This document shows, piece by piece, positions 26,601 through 39,489 of a DNA stretch of 64,000 nucleotides; the stretch's first letter is position 1; every line of letters starts with the position of its first letter. The notes beneath the pieces are model-generated. The model did not search any database. It saw nothing but the letters and a program-made list of their open reading frames with translations, and was not told the origin of the DNA. Source of the stretch: Mycolicibacterium boenickei (GTDB taxonomy: Bacteria; Actinomycetota; Actinomycetes; Mycobacteriales; Mycobacteriaceae); assembly GCF_010731295.1 (NCBI RefSeq), contig NZ_AP022579.1, positions 372,001 through 436,000 on the forward strand, written 5' to 3'. Made by a program: the position numbers and the translations under genes.

Positions 26601-29483
26601 TCAGCGTTCGTCGGGTTTGAGCAACAGGGAACGGACCAGCGGCCGAGGCCCGGTCGGCCGCAGCAGCGCACTGGCGGGCCTCTGACGCACCGCGAGCGGC
26701 CACCAGAACCAACGGCCGAGCAGCGCCGCGATGGACGGCGTCATGAACGCACGCACCACCAAGGTGTCGAAGAGCAGGCCGATGCCGATCGTGGAACCCA
26801 CCTGGCCGATGGTGCGCACATCGCTGGCCAGCAACGCAAACATGGTTGCCGCGAACACCAGACCCGCTGCCGTCACGACCTTTCCGCTGCCGGCCATGGC
26901 GCGGATGATGCCCGTGTTGATGCCCGCCTTGATCTCCTCTTTCATCCGGGACACCAGCAGCAGGTTGTAGTCAGAACCGACCGCCAACAGAATGATGAGC
27001 GCGATCGCGAGGACTATCCAGTTCAACTCGATTCCGAGGATGTGTTGCCAGACCAACACCGACAGTCCGAACGCCGCGCCGAGAGAAAGCGCCACCGTCC
27101 CCACGATCACCAACGCCGCCACCAGGCTCCTGATCATGATCAGCATGATGATGAAAATGAGGCACAGCGCGGCGATTCCCGCGATCAGCAGGTCATAGGT
27201 CGACCCGTCCACCTGATCTTTCGACATCGCCGAGGTCCCGGTGAGGTAAAGCTTGGCGTTCTCCAGAGGCGTTCCCTTCAGCGCCTCCTCTGCAGCCGTT
27301 CTGATCGGCTCTACCCGCGCAATACCTTCAGGCGTCGCGGGATCGCCTCGCTGGGTGATGAGCAAGCGCGCCGTCTTCCCGTCCGGTGACAAGAACACGT
27401 CCATGACCCGCTTGAAGTCCGCGTTCTTGAAGACCTCGGGTGGGATATAGAACGAATCGTCGTTCTGGGCATTGTCGAAGGCTCTGCCCATCGCGGTGGC
27501 ACCATCGGACATCTCGTCCATCTGCGCCAGGATGCCCCCCATGGTGCTGCGCATCGTCAGCATCATCGTCCGTGTGCTCTGCATCGTCGCGATCATGGCG
27601 GGGAACTGGGCGATCATCTGCGGCAGAAGCACATTCAGTTGATCGAGATTCCCGATCAGCCGGTGCATCGTCACGGTGAGCTTGTCGACACCGTCAAGCG
27701 CCTCGAACAGAGACTTCGTCGACCAGCACAGCGGGATGTTGAAGCAATGTGGCTCCCAGTACAGGTAGTTGCGCACCGGCCGCCAGAAGTCGTCGAAGTC
27801 GGCCATGTGGTCGCGCAACTCAAGGGTCACGTCTTCCAGATCATGCGTTTTGCTCACCACGTCATTGGTCGCGGCAGCGAGTTGTTGCATGAGCCCGTAC
27901 ATGCGTTGCATCACGGCGATGGTTTTCGAGATCTCGTCGGCCTGCGCCGCCAAGTCGTTCATCCGGGCCTTCTGGAACGGCAGGAGCTGCAGTTGGCCGG
28001 CGTTGGAGGAGCTGATGATGAAGGGAATCGTGGTGTGCTTGAGGGGAATACCCTCGGGCCGGGTCGCCGACTGCACCCGGGCCACCCCGGGAACGGACAG
28101 CACGCCCTTGGCCAGCTTGTTCAACACCAGGAAATCTGCCGGGTTACGCATGTCCCGATCGGCCTCGACCAACAGTATGTCGGGAGACGCCATCAGCGAC
28201 TGCTGGAAATGCCGGGCCGCTGCGTCGTACCCCGCGTTGGCGGGGATGTCTTTGGGCAGATACTTCTGGTCGCTGTAGCCGGGTTGGTATGCGGGCAGCG
28301 CCAACAGCCCGATCAGCGACACCGCGCAAGCCGCAACCAGGATCGGCGCGGGCCAGCGAACGATCGCGGTGCCGATCCGGCGCCACCGACGAACGATGAT
28401 CTTGCGTCTCGGCTCGAACAACCTGAGTCGACTGCCCAGCGCAAGCACCGCCGGGATCAGCGTCAGTGCCACCGCGACTGCCACCATCATGCCCAGGGCA
28501 CACGGAACACCGAGAGTCCGGAAATAGGGCAATCGGGTGAAGCTGAGACAGAACACCGCACCGGCAATCGTCAATCCCGACGCCAGCACCACCTTGCCGA
28601 CGCTGCGGTACGTCGTGTAGAACGCCTGTTCCTTGTCTTCGCCTGCCTGTCGCGCCTCCTGATAGCGCCCGACGAAGAAGATGCCGTAGTCGGTTCCTGC
28701 CGCGATTCCGAGTGTGACCAGAAGGTTGACTGCGTAGGTGGACAGCCCGATGAGACCGCTGTCGGCGAGAAGAGCGACAACCCCTCGGGCCACCTGTAAT
28801 TGGATGCCAACCAGGAACAGAAGGATCACGGCGGTGAAGATCGAACGGAAGAAGAACAACAGCATCACCAGGATGACCGTGAGGCTCAGGCCCGTGACCA
28901 GCAGGACCGTGCGGTTGCCGCTCGCGCTCAAATCGGCGACCATCGCCGCGGGGCCGGTCACGTAGGCCCTCACCCCCGGAGGGGGCGAACTCCGGTCGAC
29001 GATGCCCCGAACTGCCTCCAGCGATTCATTCGAAAGTGACTGGCCCAGATCGCCCGCCAGACCCATCTGAACGTAGACGGCCTTGCTGTCAGCGCTCTCT
29101 GCTGCGCCCGCCATCAGCGGATCGCCCCAAAAGTCTTGGACGTGTTGCACATGCGCGGTGTCCGCCCGCAGTTGACGGACCAGATCGTTGTAGTACCGGT
29201 GCGCGTCGTCACCAAGGGGCTGATCACCCTCGAGGACGATGATCGCCGCACTGTTCGAGGTCGCCTCGCCGAAGTTCCTGCCCATCCGCTCGACCGCCTC
29301 GAACGAAGGCGCATCGTTGGGGATCAGCGATACCGAGTGCTCTTTCTCGACCTGCTCCAGCGGGGGGACGATCGCACTCAGGACGTACGCGATCAGCAAC
29401 CACCCGATGATGATCGGCACCGCCAGTACGCGGATCATCCTCGCTACGAACGGCGGTTTGCCGCCGGTCATCTGGCTACTCAT
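26601..29483 (-). CDS. MmpL-family lipid transporter (first copy)
   Basis: A 960-residue RND-type lipid transporter. The same motifs as the downstream copy are seen: [31 protein letters not shown], and the helical periplasmic domains with CFNIPLCW cysteines. Its ATG overlaps the mmpS stop (ATGA at 29480-29483), so MmpS and this MmpL are made together, as is usual for the pair. It is highly similar to the next gene, sharing runs of about 40 identical bases (for example 24072-24111 versus 26942-26981), so one is a tandem duplicate. Two MmpLs behind one MmpS recall mmpL4a/mmpL4b of glycopeptidolipid loci. Confidence 0.93.
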   Translation of the reverse strand: MSSQMTGGKPPFVARMIRVLAVPIIIGWLLIAYVLSAIVPPLEQVEKEHSVSLIPNDAPSFEAVERMGRNFGEATSNSAAIIVLEGDQPLGDDAHRYYNDLVRQLRADTAHVQHVQDFWGDPLMAGAAESADSKAVYVQMGLAGDLGQSLSNESLEAVRGIVDRSSPPPGVRAYVTGPAAMVADLSASGNRTVLLVTGLSLTVILVMLLFFFRSIFTAVILLFLVGIQLQVARGVVALLADSGLIGLSTYAVNLLVTLGIAAGTDYGIFFVGRYQEARQAGEDKEQAFYTTYRSVGKVVLASGLTIAGAVFCLSFTRLPYFRTLGVPCALGMMVAVAVALTLIPAVLALGSRLRLFEPRRKIIVRRWRRIGTAIVRWPAPILVAACAVSLIGLLALPAYQPGYSDQKYLPKDIPANAGYDAAARHFQQSLMASPDILLVEADRDMRNPADFLVLNKLAKGVLSVPGVARVQSATRPEGIPLKHTTIPFIISSSNAGQLQLLPFQKARMNDLAAQADEISKTIAVMQRMYGLMQQLAAATNDVVSKTHDLEDVTLELRDHMADFDDFWRPVRNYLYWEPHCFNIPLCWSTKSLFEALDGVDKLTVTMHRLIGNLDQLNVLLPQMIAQFPAMIATMQSTRTMMLTMRSTMGGILAQMDEMSDGATAMGRAFDNAQNDDSFYIPPEVFKNADFKRVMDVFLSPDGKTARLLITQRGDPATPEGIARVEPIRTAAEEALKGTPLENAKLYLTGTSAMSKDQVDGSTYDLLIAGIAALCLIFIIMLIMIRSLVAALVIVGTVALSLGAAFGLSVLVWQHILGIELNWIVLAIALIILLAVGSDYNLLLVSRMKEEIKAGINTGIIRAMAGSGKVVTAAGLVFAATMFALLASDVRTIGQVGSTIGIGLLFDTLVVRAFMTPSIAALLGRWFWWPLAVRQRPASALLRPTGPRPLVRSLLLKPDER

Positions 29484-29908
29484 GCGGCCTTCAGGAGGCA
29501 GTAGGTGAACGCGCTTTCCCCGCTCTCGACCTTCTCCGACTTGACCTCGTCGTCCACGATGATGCGGCAGCCGATTCTGTTGCTATCGCCCTGCGCGATG
29601 ACGTTGACCATGGATGTCGCCTCGGTCATCGCGAACTTCAACGACCATGGCAGGCTTGCCCCTTCGACAAACCGTGGTTCCGCATCGACGTCGAAGTAGC
29701 TGATGTTCGCCACCGTCCCAGGTGGACCGAACACCTCATACACCAGTTGTTTGGGGTCGTACGGCCTACGCTCCTCGAGCTCTGTGTCGGCGTATGCGGG
29801 GCGGGTCTGCGAGCCGAAAACACCGTGCAGCCGCATGACGGTGAATCCTCCGGCACCGAGGACCACCAAGATCAGCAGCGGAATCCACACCCGCTTCAGA
29901 ACCCCCAA
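29480..29908 (-). CDS. MmpS-family accessory protein
   Basis: A 142-residue membrane-anchored accessory protein. One N-terminal helix ([19 protein letters not shown]) is followed by an extracytoplasmic beta-rich domain with the family segments [18 protein letters not shown] and [24 protein letters not shown], and a Cys pair (IGCRI and TYCLL). I use the TTG at 29908 because GGGGG lies seven bases upstream and it gives the usual MmpS start; a GTG at 29944 is an alternative. It is coupled to mmpL by ATGA. The 294 bases upstream hold no gene I can support and probably contain its promoter, so the export genes may be expressed separately from fadD. Confidence 0.88.
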   Translation of the reverse strand: MGVLKRVWIPLLILVVLGAGGFTVMRLHGVFGSQTRPAYADTELEERRPYDPKQLVYEVFGPPGTVANISYFDVDAEPRFVEGASLPWSLKFAMTEATSMVNVIAQGDSNRIGCRIIVDDEVKSEKVESGESAFTYCLLKAA

Positions 29909-30202
29909 ATCACCAACCCCCTGAATCCGCGGCCTAATCCGCACTATCCACGCCGCAGGAACCGGCGAAGTGCACCGACCGGCGCCCCGGAGAAGCCGGC
30001 AACTCTTTTACGGCAGCGCCCTCTGGCTTGCCGTAAATGGATGTCACGGCAGGCATACAACAGCTCGGGCAGGACGATCCGAGCCTGACCAGTAGAGCAT
30101 TCAGGCGACCTCCATATCTGTCCATTCCCAAGGTGATACGGGATCGTAATCCATTTGGCGCGACCTTCGCCGGGGAACGGAATTTAACGCGGCTAACAGT
30201 TG

Positions 30203-31003
30203 TCACGGCAAGGAATGGCCGTTGTGTGATTCTGCAAAGAAATTCAAGATTGCCGAATTAACCGCATTCGGGCGTTCCAGGAAGCCCAGGTGGCCGGCGT
30301 CGGCGATCTCGAGATAGCGCCCGTTCGGCAGGGCATCTGCCACTTCCGCTCCGAGGTGCGGCGGCATCACCAGATCATCCGCGAATCCGATCACGAGCAC
30401 CGGCGTGGCGATGGTCCGGTAGGCGGGCCTTCTGTCGTTCAACGGAGCGACGCCGTACTGAGCGCGGATCCCGGACGTCAGTTTGGCCGGCCACCTGGTG
30501 AACATGTCGATCCAATCCCGCACGGAATCCTCGTTGTTCAGGGTTTTCGGTGAAAAGCTCTCCAGCAGACGCAGTTTCGCGTCATACGTGGCAGGCAGCA
30601 TGACACCGGCGTCGGCCAGGTCCCGTTCGGCGATTCGGAAGAACTCGCGCGTACGGTCATGTCTCCCACGGGTGGCCATGAGAACGGACTGGCTCACCAA
30701 TTCGGGCCTGGCCAGCATCAGCTCCTGGGCGATGTACGAGCCCATCGAGACCGCGACCACCCGCACGGGTGCGGCATCAAGGCGCTCGATCAACGCCGCC
30801 GTGTCAGCCACCATCGTCGCCGTGGTGAAGCCGTCGGCCTCCGACGTGGCACCAACACCCCGGTTGTCGAAGGTGATCACCCGATATCCGGCGGCACGGA
30901 ATGCGGGTGCCTGGTACAGATCCCACGTGCGTCCGAGTCCGCCCTGGCCGGCGATGAACAGCACGGGCTCACCGTCACCCCGGTCGTCATAGGCCAGGTT
31001 CAC
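30203..31003 (-). CDS. Alpha/beta hydrolase, possible thioesterase
   Basis: A 266-residue alpha/beta-hydrolase. The oxyanion region (LFIAGQGGLGRTWD), FDNRGVGATS, the nucleophile elbow VSMGS with Ser near 107, and the C-terminal GHLGFLERP with the His are all visible, so the triad looks complete. It follows the FAAL gene by 23 bases. In such a cluster it could release or proof-read acyl chains, or hydrolyse an ester of the product. Neither is proven; simple esterase activity is equally possible. Confidence 0.85.
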   Translation of the reverse strand: MNLAYDDRGDGEPVLFIAGQGGLGRTWDLYQAPAFRAAGYRVITFDNRGVGATSEADGFTTATMVADTAALIERLDAAPVRVVAVSMGSYIAQELMLARPELVSQSVLMATRGRHDRTREFFRIAERDLADAGVMLPATYDAKLRLLESFSPKTLNNEDSVRDWIDMFTRWPAKLTSGIRAQYGVAPLNDRRPAYRTIATPVLVIGFADDLVMPPHLGAEVADALPNGRYLEIADAGHLGFLERPNAVNSAILNFFAESHNGHSLP

Positions 31004-31026
31004 TTGTCACCCACCCGCATGGGTAC

Positions 31027-32754
31027 CTAGGCGTCCAAACGGGCGAACTCACCCTGCCGGTACTGATCGACACACGCCGCGCGCCGCACCTTGCCGCTCG
31101 TCGTGATCGGAATCGAACCAGGAGGCACCAGAACCAGATCCGCGACGCCCAGGCTGTGCACGTTGAAGATCGCCGAGGTCACGTCGCGCTTGACGGCCGA
31201 GAGCTGGTCTGCGGGCGACTCGGCCCGCTTCCTGACTTCGATGATGACCACAAGTTTCTCGGTATGGCCGTCCGGCACGGCGATGGCCGCACACCGACTC
31301 CGGCTGACCTCTTGGATCGTGGCCTCGATGTCGTCAGGAGAGTGATTGCGCCCGTACACGATCAGCAGATCCTTGATACGTCCGATGATGAACAACTCAT
31401 CGTCGAACACGAATCCCGAGTCCCCGGTACGCAGCCACGGCCCCTCAGGCGTACCGGCGGCCGGATTGACGATCCGGCCACCGAAGGTGGACTCGGTTTC
31501 CTCCGGTCTGCGCCAATAGCCGCTGGCGACGTTGTCGCCGTGGACCCAGATCTCCCCGACGGTTCCGGATGGACACTCGGCCAGGCTTTCGGGATCCACG
31601 ATCCGGATCATCGGCGCGATCGGGATGCCGTAACTGACCAGCGGGGTGCCCGCTCCGTTCTGGCAGCGCCGCGCGGCCCCCTCGGTCAGCGCCTCGGATT
31701 CGAAGCGCACGATCGCCGGTGACTCCCCCGATTCGCGCGTCGCGATGTACACGGTGGCTTCGGCCATCCCGTAGGACGGGCGTATCACCTTCGGGCTCAG
31801 GTTCTGCCGCGCGAAGCGCTGAGTGAAGCGCTCGAGCGTTGCCGGGTGCACCCGCTCACTGCCGGTGATGATCACGAGCACGTCCGAGAGATCGAGCCCG
31901 GCCATGTCGGCATCGGACGTCTTGCGTACCGCCAGCTCGAATGCGAAGTTCGGTGCGGCTGTGTACGTACGACCGTGGGTCGCGAGCATCTGCATCCACC
32001 GGGCCGGACGTTGCAGGAACGCCACCGGACTCATCAGCACGGCCGGGACTCCAGCCAGCACCGGCCCGCAGACGCCCAGGTACAAGCCCATGTCGTGATA
32101 GAACGGCAGCCACGAGACGATGGTCGAGCCCTCCGGGACGACATTTCCGAATTCGGCGAAGTAACCCGACATCAGCTGTTCGAAGTTCGCCAGTAGGTTC
32201 TGGTGCGACATCATGACGCCGGCCGGGTTGCGCGTCGAGCCCGAGGTGTACTGCAAATACGCCGTGTCCGTGACACTTCCACCGGGCAGCCCAGCGCCCC
32301 CCGGGGCGTCGAGATCCAGGGCGTCCACCTCGACGATCACCGGCGGGGATGCGGAGTGCGCCCTGACGTAGTCGGTGACCACACCGGCCACCGCCGACGT
32401 GGTCAGGACGACCGTCGGCTCCGCGTCCTGCAGCACCGAACTGACCCGGTCGTCGCTGACGCCGCCCAGCGGAACCGCCAACGGAACCGCGATCAGTCCC
32501 GCTTTCAGCGCCCCGAAGAAGGCGACGATGTAGTCCAAGCCCTGAGGGGCCAGGATCAGCGCCCGGTCACCCGGCGAGCCGCAGCTACCGAGCGCTCGTG
32601 CGACCCCGCACGCGCGCCGATACAGCTGGGAGTACGTCAGGCTCTCGGTCGAGCCCTCCCAGCTTGCTTCATAGTCAACAAACGTCACCGCAGTGTCGTC
32701 GCCTTGCAGACCCGCACGATCCCCCAGCAGGGTCAAAATGGATGCCTCTCCCAC
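31027..32754 (-). CDS. Fatty acyl-AMP ligase (FAAL-type FadD)
   Basis: A 575-residue adenylate-forming enzyme expected to activate a long-chain fatty acid as acyl-AMP and pass it to a carrier protein rather than to CoA. Evidence is the [19 protein letters not shown] motif, the [11 protein letters not shown] region, [17 protein letters not shown] and, after it, the extra insertion (about residues 345-375) that marks FAALs. The C-terminal TSGKVRRAA carries the catalytic Lys. It is divergent from the PKS, which it probably primes; the free-standing ACP at 59946 is another candidate acceptor. The GTG at 32754 has a TACTCT -10-like box ending eight bases upstream, so the transcript could be leaderless. 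Confidence 0.9.
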   Translation of the reverse strand: MGEASILTLLGDRAGLQGDDTAVTFVDYEASWEGSTESLTYSQLYRRACGVARALGSCGSPGDRALILAPQGLDYIVAFFGALKAGLIAVPLAVPLGGVSDDRVSSVLQDAEPTVVLTTSAVAGVVTDYVRAHSASPPVIVEVDALDLDAPGGAGLPGGSVTDTAYLQYTSGSTRNPAGVMMSHQNLLANFEQLMSGYFAEFGNVVPEGSTIVSWLPFYHDMGLYLGVCGPVLAGVPAVLMSPVAFLQRPARWMQMLATHGRTYTAAPNFAFELAVRKTSDADMAGLDLSDVLVIITGSERVHPATLERFTQRFARQNLSPKVIRPSYGMAEATVYIATRESGESPAIVRFESEALTEGAARRCQNGAGTPLVSYGIPIAPMIRIVDPESLAECPSGTVGEIWVHGDNVASGYWRRPEETESTFGGRIVNPAAGTPEGPWLRTGDSGFVFDDELFIIGRIKDLLIVYGRNHSPDDIEATIQEVSRSRCAAIAVPDGHTEKLVVIIEVRKRAESPADQLSAVKRDVTSAIFNVHSLGVADLVLVPPGSIPITTSGKVRRAACVDQYRQGEFARLDA

Positions 32755-33162
32755 GGACGTCAGAGTATCGCGGTAATCGTGCCGATATATCCGGATCCAT
32801 CAGCAAATTCCATTTCGCTGACCATATGAATCACAACGAGGTCATTCCGCCCAAACGAACACTCAGAGCGAAATGCCCTTCACGCGCGCAGCGATGGCCT
32901 TTGATCTTGACTGTCAGGACGTTTGCGTCTCGATGACCTCGAACTGTTTGAAATCGGGCGCATCTCGCAAGCAGTTTGAACGGATTCTGGGACAACTTTC
33001 TCCAGCGAACATACTGTTAATGACTGTGACCGCCCTTGACGGGCGCTGAGCCACTAATAGCCGCGTGGCATCCACCGGCCTATTTTCGCGGCTCGACGCA
33101 ACACGGGGCATGGAGCCTGACAGCGGCCGAACCGCAGAAAGGCCTGCGGGGAGGAGTGGCAG
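32755..33162. other. Divergent promoter region fadD / pks
   Basis: This 408-bp gap separates the divergent FAAL and PKS genes. It is more A/T-rich than the flanks and contains a -10-like TACTCT for fadD (32762-32767, reverse strand). A short CGCCC/GGGCG hairpin lies near 33031-33045. A GGAGGAG sequence at 33149-33155 is the PKS ribosome-binding site. I see no gene here. Confidence 0.6.
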
Positions 33163-36100
33163 TTGACCGCATCTGAAATCGTGCGCGAGAGGCTTCCTGC
33201 GGCGGATGCCGGGATCGTCGAGCCCCGCATGCCCGTCACCCCGGTTACCCCGGTTGCCGTCATCGGAATGTCCTGCCGTCTGCCCGGCGGCATCGACTCG
33301 CCCGAGCAGTTCTGGGAGGCCTTGATCCGAGGCGATGACTTGGTCACCGAGGTTCCGCCGGAACGCTGGGACGCTGACGAATACTACGATCCGGAGCCAG
33401 GCGTTCCCGGTCGATCCGTATCGAAGTGGGGCGCATTCCTCGACGACGTAGCCGGCTTCGATGCGGAATTCTTCGGCATCAACGAACGCGAGAGCGTGGC
33501 GGTCGATCCGCAGCACCGACTGTTGCTGGAAACCGCCTGGGAAGCCATGGAACATGCCGGCCTCACTCGCGAAGCCCTGGCCGATTCGCTGACCGGCGTG
33601 TTCGTCGGATTGACGCACGCCGACTACCAGATGCTGGCCGCCGACGCGCGGTCCCTGGAGGCGGCATACGGCTTCAGCGGCAACAACTTCAGCTTGGCGT
33701 CGGGGCGGATCGCATATGCACTCGGGGTGCACGGTCCGGCGCTCACAGTCGACACGGCATGTTCTTCCGGCCTGACCGCGGTGCACCTGGCCTGCCGCAG
33801 CCTGCACGAGGGTGAGAGCGATTTCGCTCTGGCCGGCGGCGTCACATTGGCATTGGACCCGCGCAAGTTCGCTTCCGGCTCAGCTGAGGGAATGCTCTCG
33901 GCGACCGGACGCTGCCACGCGTTCGATATCGCCGCCGACGGATTCGTGGCCAGCGAAGGCTGCGTCGTGGTGTTACTCAAGCGGTTGCCCGATGCGTTGA
34001 GAGACGGCGACCGGATACTGGCCGTGATTCGCGGTACCGCGGCCAACCAGGACGGTCACACCGTCAACATCGCGACACCGTCAGATGCCGCGCAGACCGC
34101 GGTCTACCGCGCGGCGTTGACAGCGGCCGGGGTCGAACCAGCCACGGTCGGCATGGTCGAGGCACACGGCACCGGCACACCGGTGGGCGACCCGATCGAG
34201 TACTCCAGCCTGGCAAAGGTTTACGGCGTCGACGGCCCCTGCGCGCTGGCATCGGTCAAGACCAACTTGGGGCATGCCCAGGCAGCCTCTGGCGCAATCG
34301 GACTGATGAAAGCTGTCCTGGCGGTGCAGCACGGCGAGGTACCGCCCAACCTCCATTTCACCCGACTGCCCGATCAACTCGCCGAGATTCAGACCAAACT
34401 CTTTGTGCCCCAGCAGACGACACCGTGGTGCACCAACGGACATCATCCCCGACGGGCGGCGGTGTCGTCTTACGGGCTGTCGGGGACGAATGTGCACGCG
34501 ATCCTGGAGCAGGCACCGCTCGCGGCGCAGGAACCCGCCGATTCGCCGCTACCGGCATCGGCGGCCCCGATGCTGTTCCCACTGTCCTCGACCTCGGCCG
34601 AGGAACTGCGGCACACCGCCGGGCGGCTGGCCGACTGGGTGCAGGCACACGATGATGTCGCCCTGACGGATCTGGCCTACACTCTGGCGCGCCGACGCGT
34701 GCACCGACCGGTGCGCACTGCTGTCGGTGCGAGCAGCCGAGGGGAACTCGTCTCGGCGTTGCGCGAAATCGCCAGTGGCGATACACCATTCCAGGCCGCC
34801 GTCGGGCGCGATGACCGTGGTCCGGTGTGGGTGTTCTCCGGCCAGGGTTCGCAGTGGGCCGGAATGGGCGCCGAGCTCTTGGCAACCGAGCCGGTGTTCG
34901 CCGCCACGGTGGCGCTGGCCGAGCCGATCATCGCGGCCGAGTCCGGATTCTCTGTTACCGAAGCGATGTCGGCGCCAGAAGCCGTGACCGGGCAGGATCG
35001 GCTGCAGCCGACGTTGTTCACCATGCAGGTCGCCATGGCCGCCACGATGAAGGCACACGGGGTGCATCCCGCAGCGGTCATCGGCCACTCCCTCGGGGAG
35101 GGCGCGGCAGCTGTCGTCGCGGGGGCGTTGTCGCTGGAGGACGGACTGCGCCTCATCTGCCGACGGTCCCGGCTGATGACCCGAATTTCTGGGAAGGGTG
35201 CCACGGCAGCCGTGGAATTGCCTGCCAAACAAGTACTTTCCGAGTTGACCGGCCGCGGCATCAACGATGTCGTGGTGGCGGTGGTGGCATCGCCACAGTC
35301 CACCGTCGTCGCAGGTACCACCCAGACCGTGCGCGATCTCGTGGCGGACTGGGAACAACGTGGCGTGATGGCCCGCGAAGTTCCGGTCGACGTCGCCTTC
35401 CATTCACCCCAGGTGGAGCCGATCGTCAGCGACCTGGCTGCCGCACTCGCTGACCTCAAACCCATGACACCGGAAATTCCGTTTTACTCGGCGACCCTGT
35501 TCGACCCACGCGAGCAACCGGTATGCGATGCCGACTACTGGGTGACCAACATGCGCAAGATGGTGCGGTTCGCCACCGCGGTGCAGGCGGCGTTGGAGGA
35601 CGGCCACCGGGTCTTCGCCGAACTGTCGCCACACCCGCTGCTCACCCGGGCCCTGCAACAGACGGCCGCCGGCCGCGAAACACCGATGGCCGCCCTGGCT
35701 GCGATGCGCCGACAACAAGCGATGCCCAATGGGCTGCGCGGACTGCTGACCGATCTACACAGCGCCGGAGCCGCCGTTGATTTCTCGGTGCTGTGCCCCG
35801 ACGGTCAACTGGTGGATGCGCCGCTACCGACCTGGACACACCGCAGGCTGTGGCTCAGCGGTGGCGGTCAGGAAGCGCAGACCCACGGCGGCTGCACCAT
35901 CGCAGTGCACCCCCTGCTGGGCGCCAATGTCCGGTTGCACGAGGAACCCGAGCGCTACGTGTGGCAGTCCGATATCGGCACTGCCGCCCAACCCTGGCTC
36001 GCCGATCACCAGATACGGACTGTCGCAGTCCTTCCCGGGGCGGGCTACTGCGAGATGGCGCTGGCCGCTGCCCGGGCTGTGTTGGGCGAGGATTCCGAAG

Positions 36101-39100
36101 TCCGCGACATCCGGTTCGAGCAGGCATTGCTTCTCGGTGAGCAGACAGTGGTCGGGGCCTCGGCATCGATGTCGGCCCCCGGCGTCGCCGCCTTCACCGT
36201 CGAGACCGATGAGGACGGCCAGCAGGCGCGGCACGCCAGTGCGGTCCTGCATACCGCAGCGGGTGAACCGCCTCCCTCATACGACATCTCTGCGCTCCTG
36301 GTCGCCCACCCCTGCGACGAGGACGGCACGGATGTGCGTGATCGCGTGGGCCAGCATGGGATTCAATACGGCCCGGCGTTTACCGGCCTGGTCACCGTAC
36401 GCACCGGCGAGGCGGAGGCCCGCACTGTGCTCGCCGACGTCGCGCTCCCCCGCTCGATCCGCTCGCAGCAGGACGCATACGGCGTGCACCCGGCACTTCT
36501 GGATGCCTGCTTCCAATCGGTCGAGGCGCATCCTGACGTTCAGGCCCTCGGCGGGGACGTGCTCGGATTGCCCCTGGGCGTGCGGCGGCTACGGATCTAC
36601 CGCTCGGCGCGCAACGCGCACTACTGCTACACGCGGTTGACAAAGGCCGACACCGCCGGAATCGAGGCCGACATCGATGTGCTCGACGCCGAAGGCACTG
36701 TCCTGCTGAGTGTGCAAGGACTTCGCCTGGGCACCAGCGCCTCCGGCAACGGACACGACGATCAGGTGCTCAGCGAGAGACTGCTGACCGTCGAATGGCG
36801 GCATCGCGAACTACCGGAGGTGGAATACGCCGAAGCCGGATCGTGGCTGCTGATCAGTGCCGGCCAGGACTCGGTGACCGCCGAGTTGAGCGACGCCCTG
36901 AAAAACAGTGGTGCCCAATGCACCACCATGTACTGGCCGGATCAAGTCGACGATGCGCCGACGTGCCAGGAGTTGGGCGGCCTTCTCGGTACGGGCCGGT
37001 TCACCGGTGTGGTGGTCCTGGAGGGACCGCGGAACGGCGACAACGCGGATCAGTCCCCCCTCCGGGGTCGCGAGTACGTGCGTCAGCTCGTACACATCGC
37101 CCGCCAATTGCCGGAAGTGAGTGGCGAGCTGCCCCGCCTGTTCGTGGTCACCCGCAACGCCCAGACGGTGATAGCCGGCGACGTGGCCAACCTGGATCAG
37201 GCCGAGCTACGCGGTTTGATCCGGGTCATCGGCACCGAGCATCCGCATCTGAGCGCCACCCAGATCGATGTGGACGAAGCCACTGCAGTCGATCAGGTGG
37301 CGCGGCAACTCCTCAGCGGATCGGATGAGGACGAAACCGCGTGGCGCAACGGCAGGTGGTATGCAGCCCGGCTGTGCCTCGCCCCGCTACGCCCCGACGA
37401 GCGGCAGACGACGGTCGCCCAGCTTGAGCGCGACCGGATGCGGCTACAAATCCGCACCCCGGGCGACCTGGACTCGATGGAACTCGTTGCCTGCGAGCAG
37501 GTTCCCCCCGGGCCGGGCGAGATCGAGGTCGCGGTCAACGCTTCCAGCGTCAACTTCGCCGACGTGCTCGTCGCATTCGGCCGCTATCCCGCGTTCGACG
37601 GTCACCTTCCACAGCTGGGTATCGACTTCGCCGGTGTGGTCACCGCGGTCGGGCCTGACGTGACTGAACACAAGGTCGGCGATCGCGTCGGCGGTTTGTG
37701 TGCCAACGGGTGCTGGGGCACATTCGTCACCTGCGACGCACGCCTGGCCGCCACGTTGCCGCCAGGCCTGACCGACTCCGAGGCGGCCGCGCTGACCATT
37801 GCGACCGCCACTGCGTACTACGGGCTGAACGACATGGCCCGGATCAAGGCAGGCGACAAGGTGCTGATCCACTCCGCGACCGGCGGGGTCGGCCAGGCCG
37901 CGATGGCGATCGCCCGCGCGGCCGGCGCGGAGATCTTCGCCACCGCGGGTAGCGAGCAGCGTCGGCAGCTGCTGCGCGACATGGGGGTTGAGCATGTCTA
38001 CGACTCGCGCAGCCTTGAGTTCGCCGATCAGATCCGCCGGGATACCGAAGGCTACGGCGTAGACATCGTGCTGAACTCGGTGACCGGCGCGGCCCAGCGG
38101 GCCGGCCTCGAATTGCTGGCGTTCGGCGGGAGGTTCGTCGAGATCGGCAAACGGGATATCTACGGAGATTCCCGGTTGGGGCTCTTCCCGTTCCGACGCA
38201 ACCTGTCGTTCTACGCCGTCGATCTGGCTCTGATGTCGGTCAGTCATCCGGACCGGCTCCGAGAATTGCTGGAAACGGTCTATCTGCTGACCGCCGAAGG
38301 TGATCTACCGATGCCAGCGGTCACGCACTATCCACTCGCCGACGCCGCCACCGCGATCCGGATGATGAGCGGCGCGCAGCACACCGGCAAGCTGGTGCTG
38401 GACATCCCGCACACCGGCTCCAGCCGGCTCGTGGTACCGCCGGCACAGGTCCGGGTGTTCCGGCCCGACGGGGCGTACATCATCACCGGCGGTCTCGGCG
38501 GCCTCGGATTGTTCATCGCCGAGCGTATGGCGGCCAACGGATGTGGGCGGATCGTGCTGTCCTCGCGCTCACAGCCCAGCGCCCAAGCACTGGAGAGAGT
38601 CGAGCGCCTCCGCGCCGCCGGTGTCGACGTCCTCGTCGAGTGCGGTGACATCGCCGCGGCCGGCACAGCGGAGCGATTGGTGGCTGCCGCCACCGCCGAT
38701 GGCCTCGCGGTGCGCGGCGTACTACACGCAGCGGGTGTGATCGAGGACGCCGCGCTGACGAACATCACTGACGAACTCATCGAGCGTGACTGGGCGCCAA
38801 AGGTTTACGGCGCATGGAATCTGCATACCGCCACCGCGGACCAGCCGCTGGACTGGTTCTGCTCGTTCTCGTCGGCGGCCGCGCTGGTCGGCTCTCCCGG
38901 GCAGGGCGCGTATGCCGCTGCCAACAGCTGGCTGGACGCATTCAGCTTGTGGCGCCGGTCGCAGGGCCTGCCGGGCACCGCCATCGCATGGGGAGCCTGG
39001 GCGCAGATCGGTCGCGGCACCGCCCTGGCCGAAGGTACCGGAGTCGCGATCGCGCCCGACGAAGGTGCGTACGCATTCGAGTCGCTGCTGCGTCACGACC

Positions 39101-39489
39101 GCGCATACACCGGCTATGCCCCGATCACGGGCGCTCCGTGGTTGAGCCTGTTCGCCGAGCGCAGCCCCTTCGCCGAGGCCTTCCGGTCGACTGGCCAAAG
39201 CACGACGGGCACAGGCAAGTTGCGCGCCGAACTCGATGAACTGCCACCCGACGAGTGGGCAGCCAAGTTGCGGCACGTGATCTCCGACCAGGTGAGCGTG
39301 ATCCTGCGCCGCAGCGTCGATCCGGACCGCTCTCTCTCCGAGTACGGCATGGATTCGCTGGGCGCGCTGGAACTGCGCACCCGTATCGAAAACGAAACAG
39401 GGATCCGGATCTCGGCCACTGGCATCACGACCGTGCACGGTCTGGCGGACCTGCTGTGCGAGAAGCTCATGCCCGCGGGAGCTGCCTGA
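33163..39489 (+). CDS. Fully reducing type I polyketide synthase (KS-AT-DH-ER-KR-ACP)
   Basis: A 2108-residue single-module PKS of the size and order of mycocerosic-acid-synthase-like enzymes. KS is at about 30-455 (Cys200 in TACSSG, His335, His371). AT is at about 555-860 with Ser643 in GHSLGEG. DH is at about 925-1200 (His949, Asp1114; the usual Gly after the His is Thr). ER is at about 1425-1745 with [13 protein letters not shown] at about 1765-1960 with GGLGGLG and Tyr near 1914, and ACP Ser2065 in GMDSL. All reductive domains look intact, so it should make a saturated chain, probably iteratively. The AT motif VAFHSP is nearer malonyl-type than methylmalonyl-type, but this is a weak predictor. 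There is no TE. The TTG start at 33163 follows GGAGGAG. FAAL lies divergent. Confidence 0.94.
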   Translation: MTASEIVRERLPAADAGIVEPRMPVTPVTPVAVIGMSCRLPGGIDSPEQFWEALIRGDDLVTEVPPERWDADEYYDPEPGVPGRSVSKWGAFLDDVAGFDAEFFGINERESVAVDPQHRLLLETAWEAMEHAGLTREALADSLTGVFVGLTHADYQMLAADARSLEAAYGFSGNNFSLASGRIAYALGVHGPALTVDTACSSGLTAVHLACRSLHEGESDFALAGGVTLALDPRKFASGSAEGMLSATGRCHAFDIAADGFVASEGCVVVLLKRLPDALRDGDRILAVIRGTAANQDGHTVNIATPSDAAQTAVYRAALTAAGVEPATVGMVEAHGTGTPVGDPIEYSSLAKVYGVDGPCALASVKTNLGHAQAASGAIGLMKAVLAVQHGEVPPNLHFTRLPDQLAEIQTKLFVPQQTTPWCTNGHHPRRAAVSSYGLSGTNVHAILEQAPLAAQEPADSPLPASAAPMLFPLSSTSAEELRHTAGRLADWVQAHDDVALTDLAYTLARRRVHRPVRTAVGASSRGELVSALREIASGDTPFQAAVGRDDRGPVWVFSGQGSQWAGMGAELLATEPVFAATVALAEPIIAAESGFSVTEAMSAPEAVTGQDRLQPTLFTMQVAMAATMKAHGVHPAAVIGHSLGEGAAAVVAGALSLEDGLRLICRRSRLMTRISGKGATAAVELPAKQVLSELTGRGINDVVVAVVASPQSTVVAGTTQTVRDLVADWEQRGVMAREVPVDVAFHSPQVEPIVSDLAAALADLKPMTPEIPFYSATLFDPREQPVCDADYWVTNMRKMVRFATAVQAALEDGHRVFAELSPHPLLTRALQQTAAGRETPMAALAAMRRQQAMPNGLRGLLTDLHSAGAAVDFSVLCPDGQLVDAPLPTWTHRRLWLSGGGQEAQTHGGCTIAVHPLLGANVRLHEEPERYVWQSDIGTAAQPWLADHQIRTVAVLPGAGYCEMALAAARAVLGEDSEVRDIRFEQALLLGEQTVVGASASMSAPGVAAFTVETDEDGQQARHASAVLHTAAGEPPPSYDISALLVAHPCDEDGTDVRDRVGQHGIQYGPAFTGLVTVRTGEAEARTVLADVALPRSIRSQQDAYGVHPALLDACFQSVEAHPDVQALGGDVLGLPLGVRRLRIYRSARNAHYCYTRLTKADTAGIEADIDVLDAEGTVLLSVQGLRLGTSASGNGHDDQVLSERLLTVEWRHRELPEVEYAEAGSWLLISAGQDSVTAELSDALKNSGAQCTTMYWPDQVDDAPTCQELGGLLGTGRFTGVVVLEGPRNGDNADQSPLRGREYVRQLVHIARQLPEVSGELPRLFVVTRNAQTVIAGDVANLDQAELRGLIRVIGTEHPHLSATQIDVDEATAVDQVARQLLSGSDEDETAWRNGRWYAARLCLAPLRPDERQTTVAQLERDRMRLQIRTPGDLDSMELVACEQVPPGPGEIEVAVNASSVNFADVLVAFGRYPAFDGHLPQLGIDFAGVVTAVGPDVTEHKVGDRVGGLCANGCWGTFVTCDARLAATLPPGLTDSEAAALTIATATAYYGLNDMARIKAGDKVLIHSATGGVGQAAMAIARAAGAEIFATAGSEQRRQLLRDMGVEHVYDSRSLEFADQIRRDTEGYGVDIVLNSVTGAAQRAGLELLAFGGRFVEIGKRDIYGDSRLGLFPFRRNLSFYAVDLALMSVSHPDRLRELLETVYLLTAEGDLPMPAVTHYPLADAATAIRMMSGAQHTGKLVLDIPHTGSSRLVVPPAQVRVFRPDGAYIITGGLGGLGLFIAERMAANGCGRIVLSSRSQPSAQALERVERLRAAGVDVLVECGDIAAAGTAERLVAAATADGLAVRGVLHAAGVIEDAALTNITDELIERDWAPKVYGAWNLHTATADQPLDWFCSFSSAAALVGSPGQGAYAAANSWLDAFSLWRRSQGLPGTAIAWGAWAQIGRGTALAEGTGVAIAPDEGAYAFESLLRHDRAYTGYAPITGAPWLSLFAERSPFAEAFRSTGQSTTGTGKLRAELDELPPDEWAAKLRHVISDQVSVILRRSVDPDRSLSEYGMDSLGALELRTRIENETGIRISATGITTVHGLADLLCEKLMPAGAA

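Noticed and set aside
25285..26685. 466-codon rightward frame opposite mmpL
   Set aside because: His/Arg-rich antisense shadow of a transporter gene.
26596..26712. Upstream extension of the second mmpL
   Set aside because: It would overlap the previous mmpL by over 100 bases; the GTG at 26595 gives the normal MmpL start.
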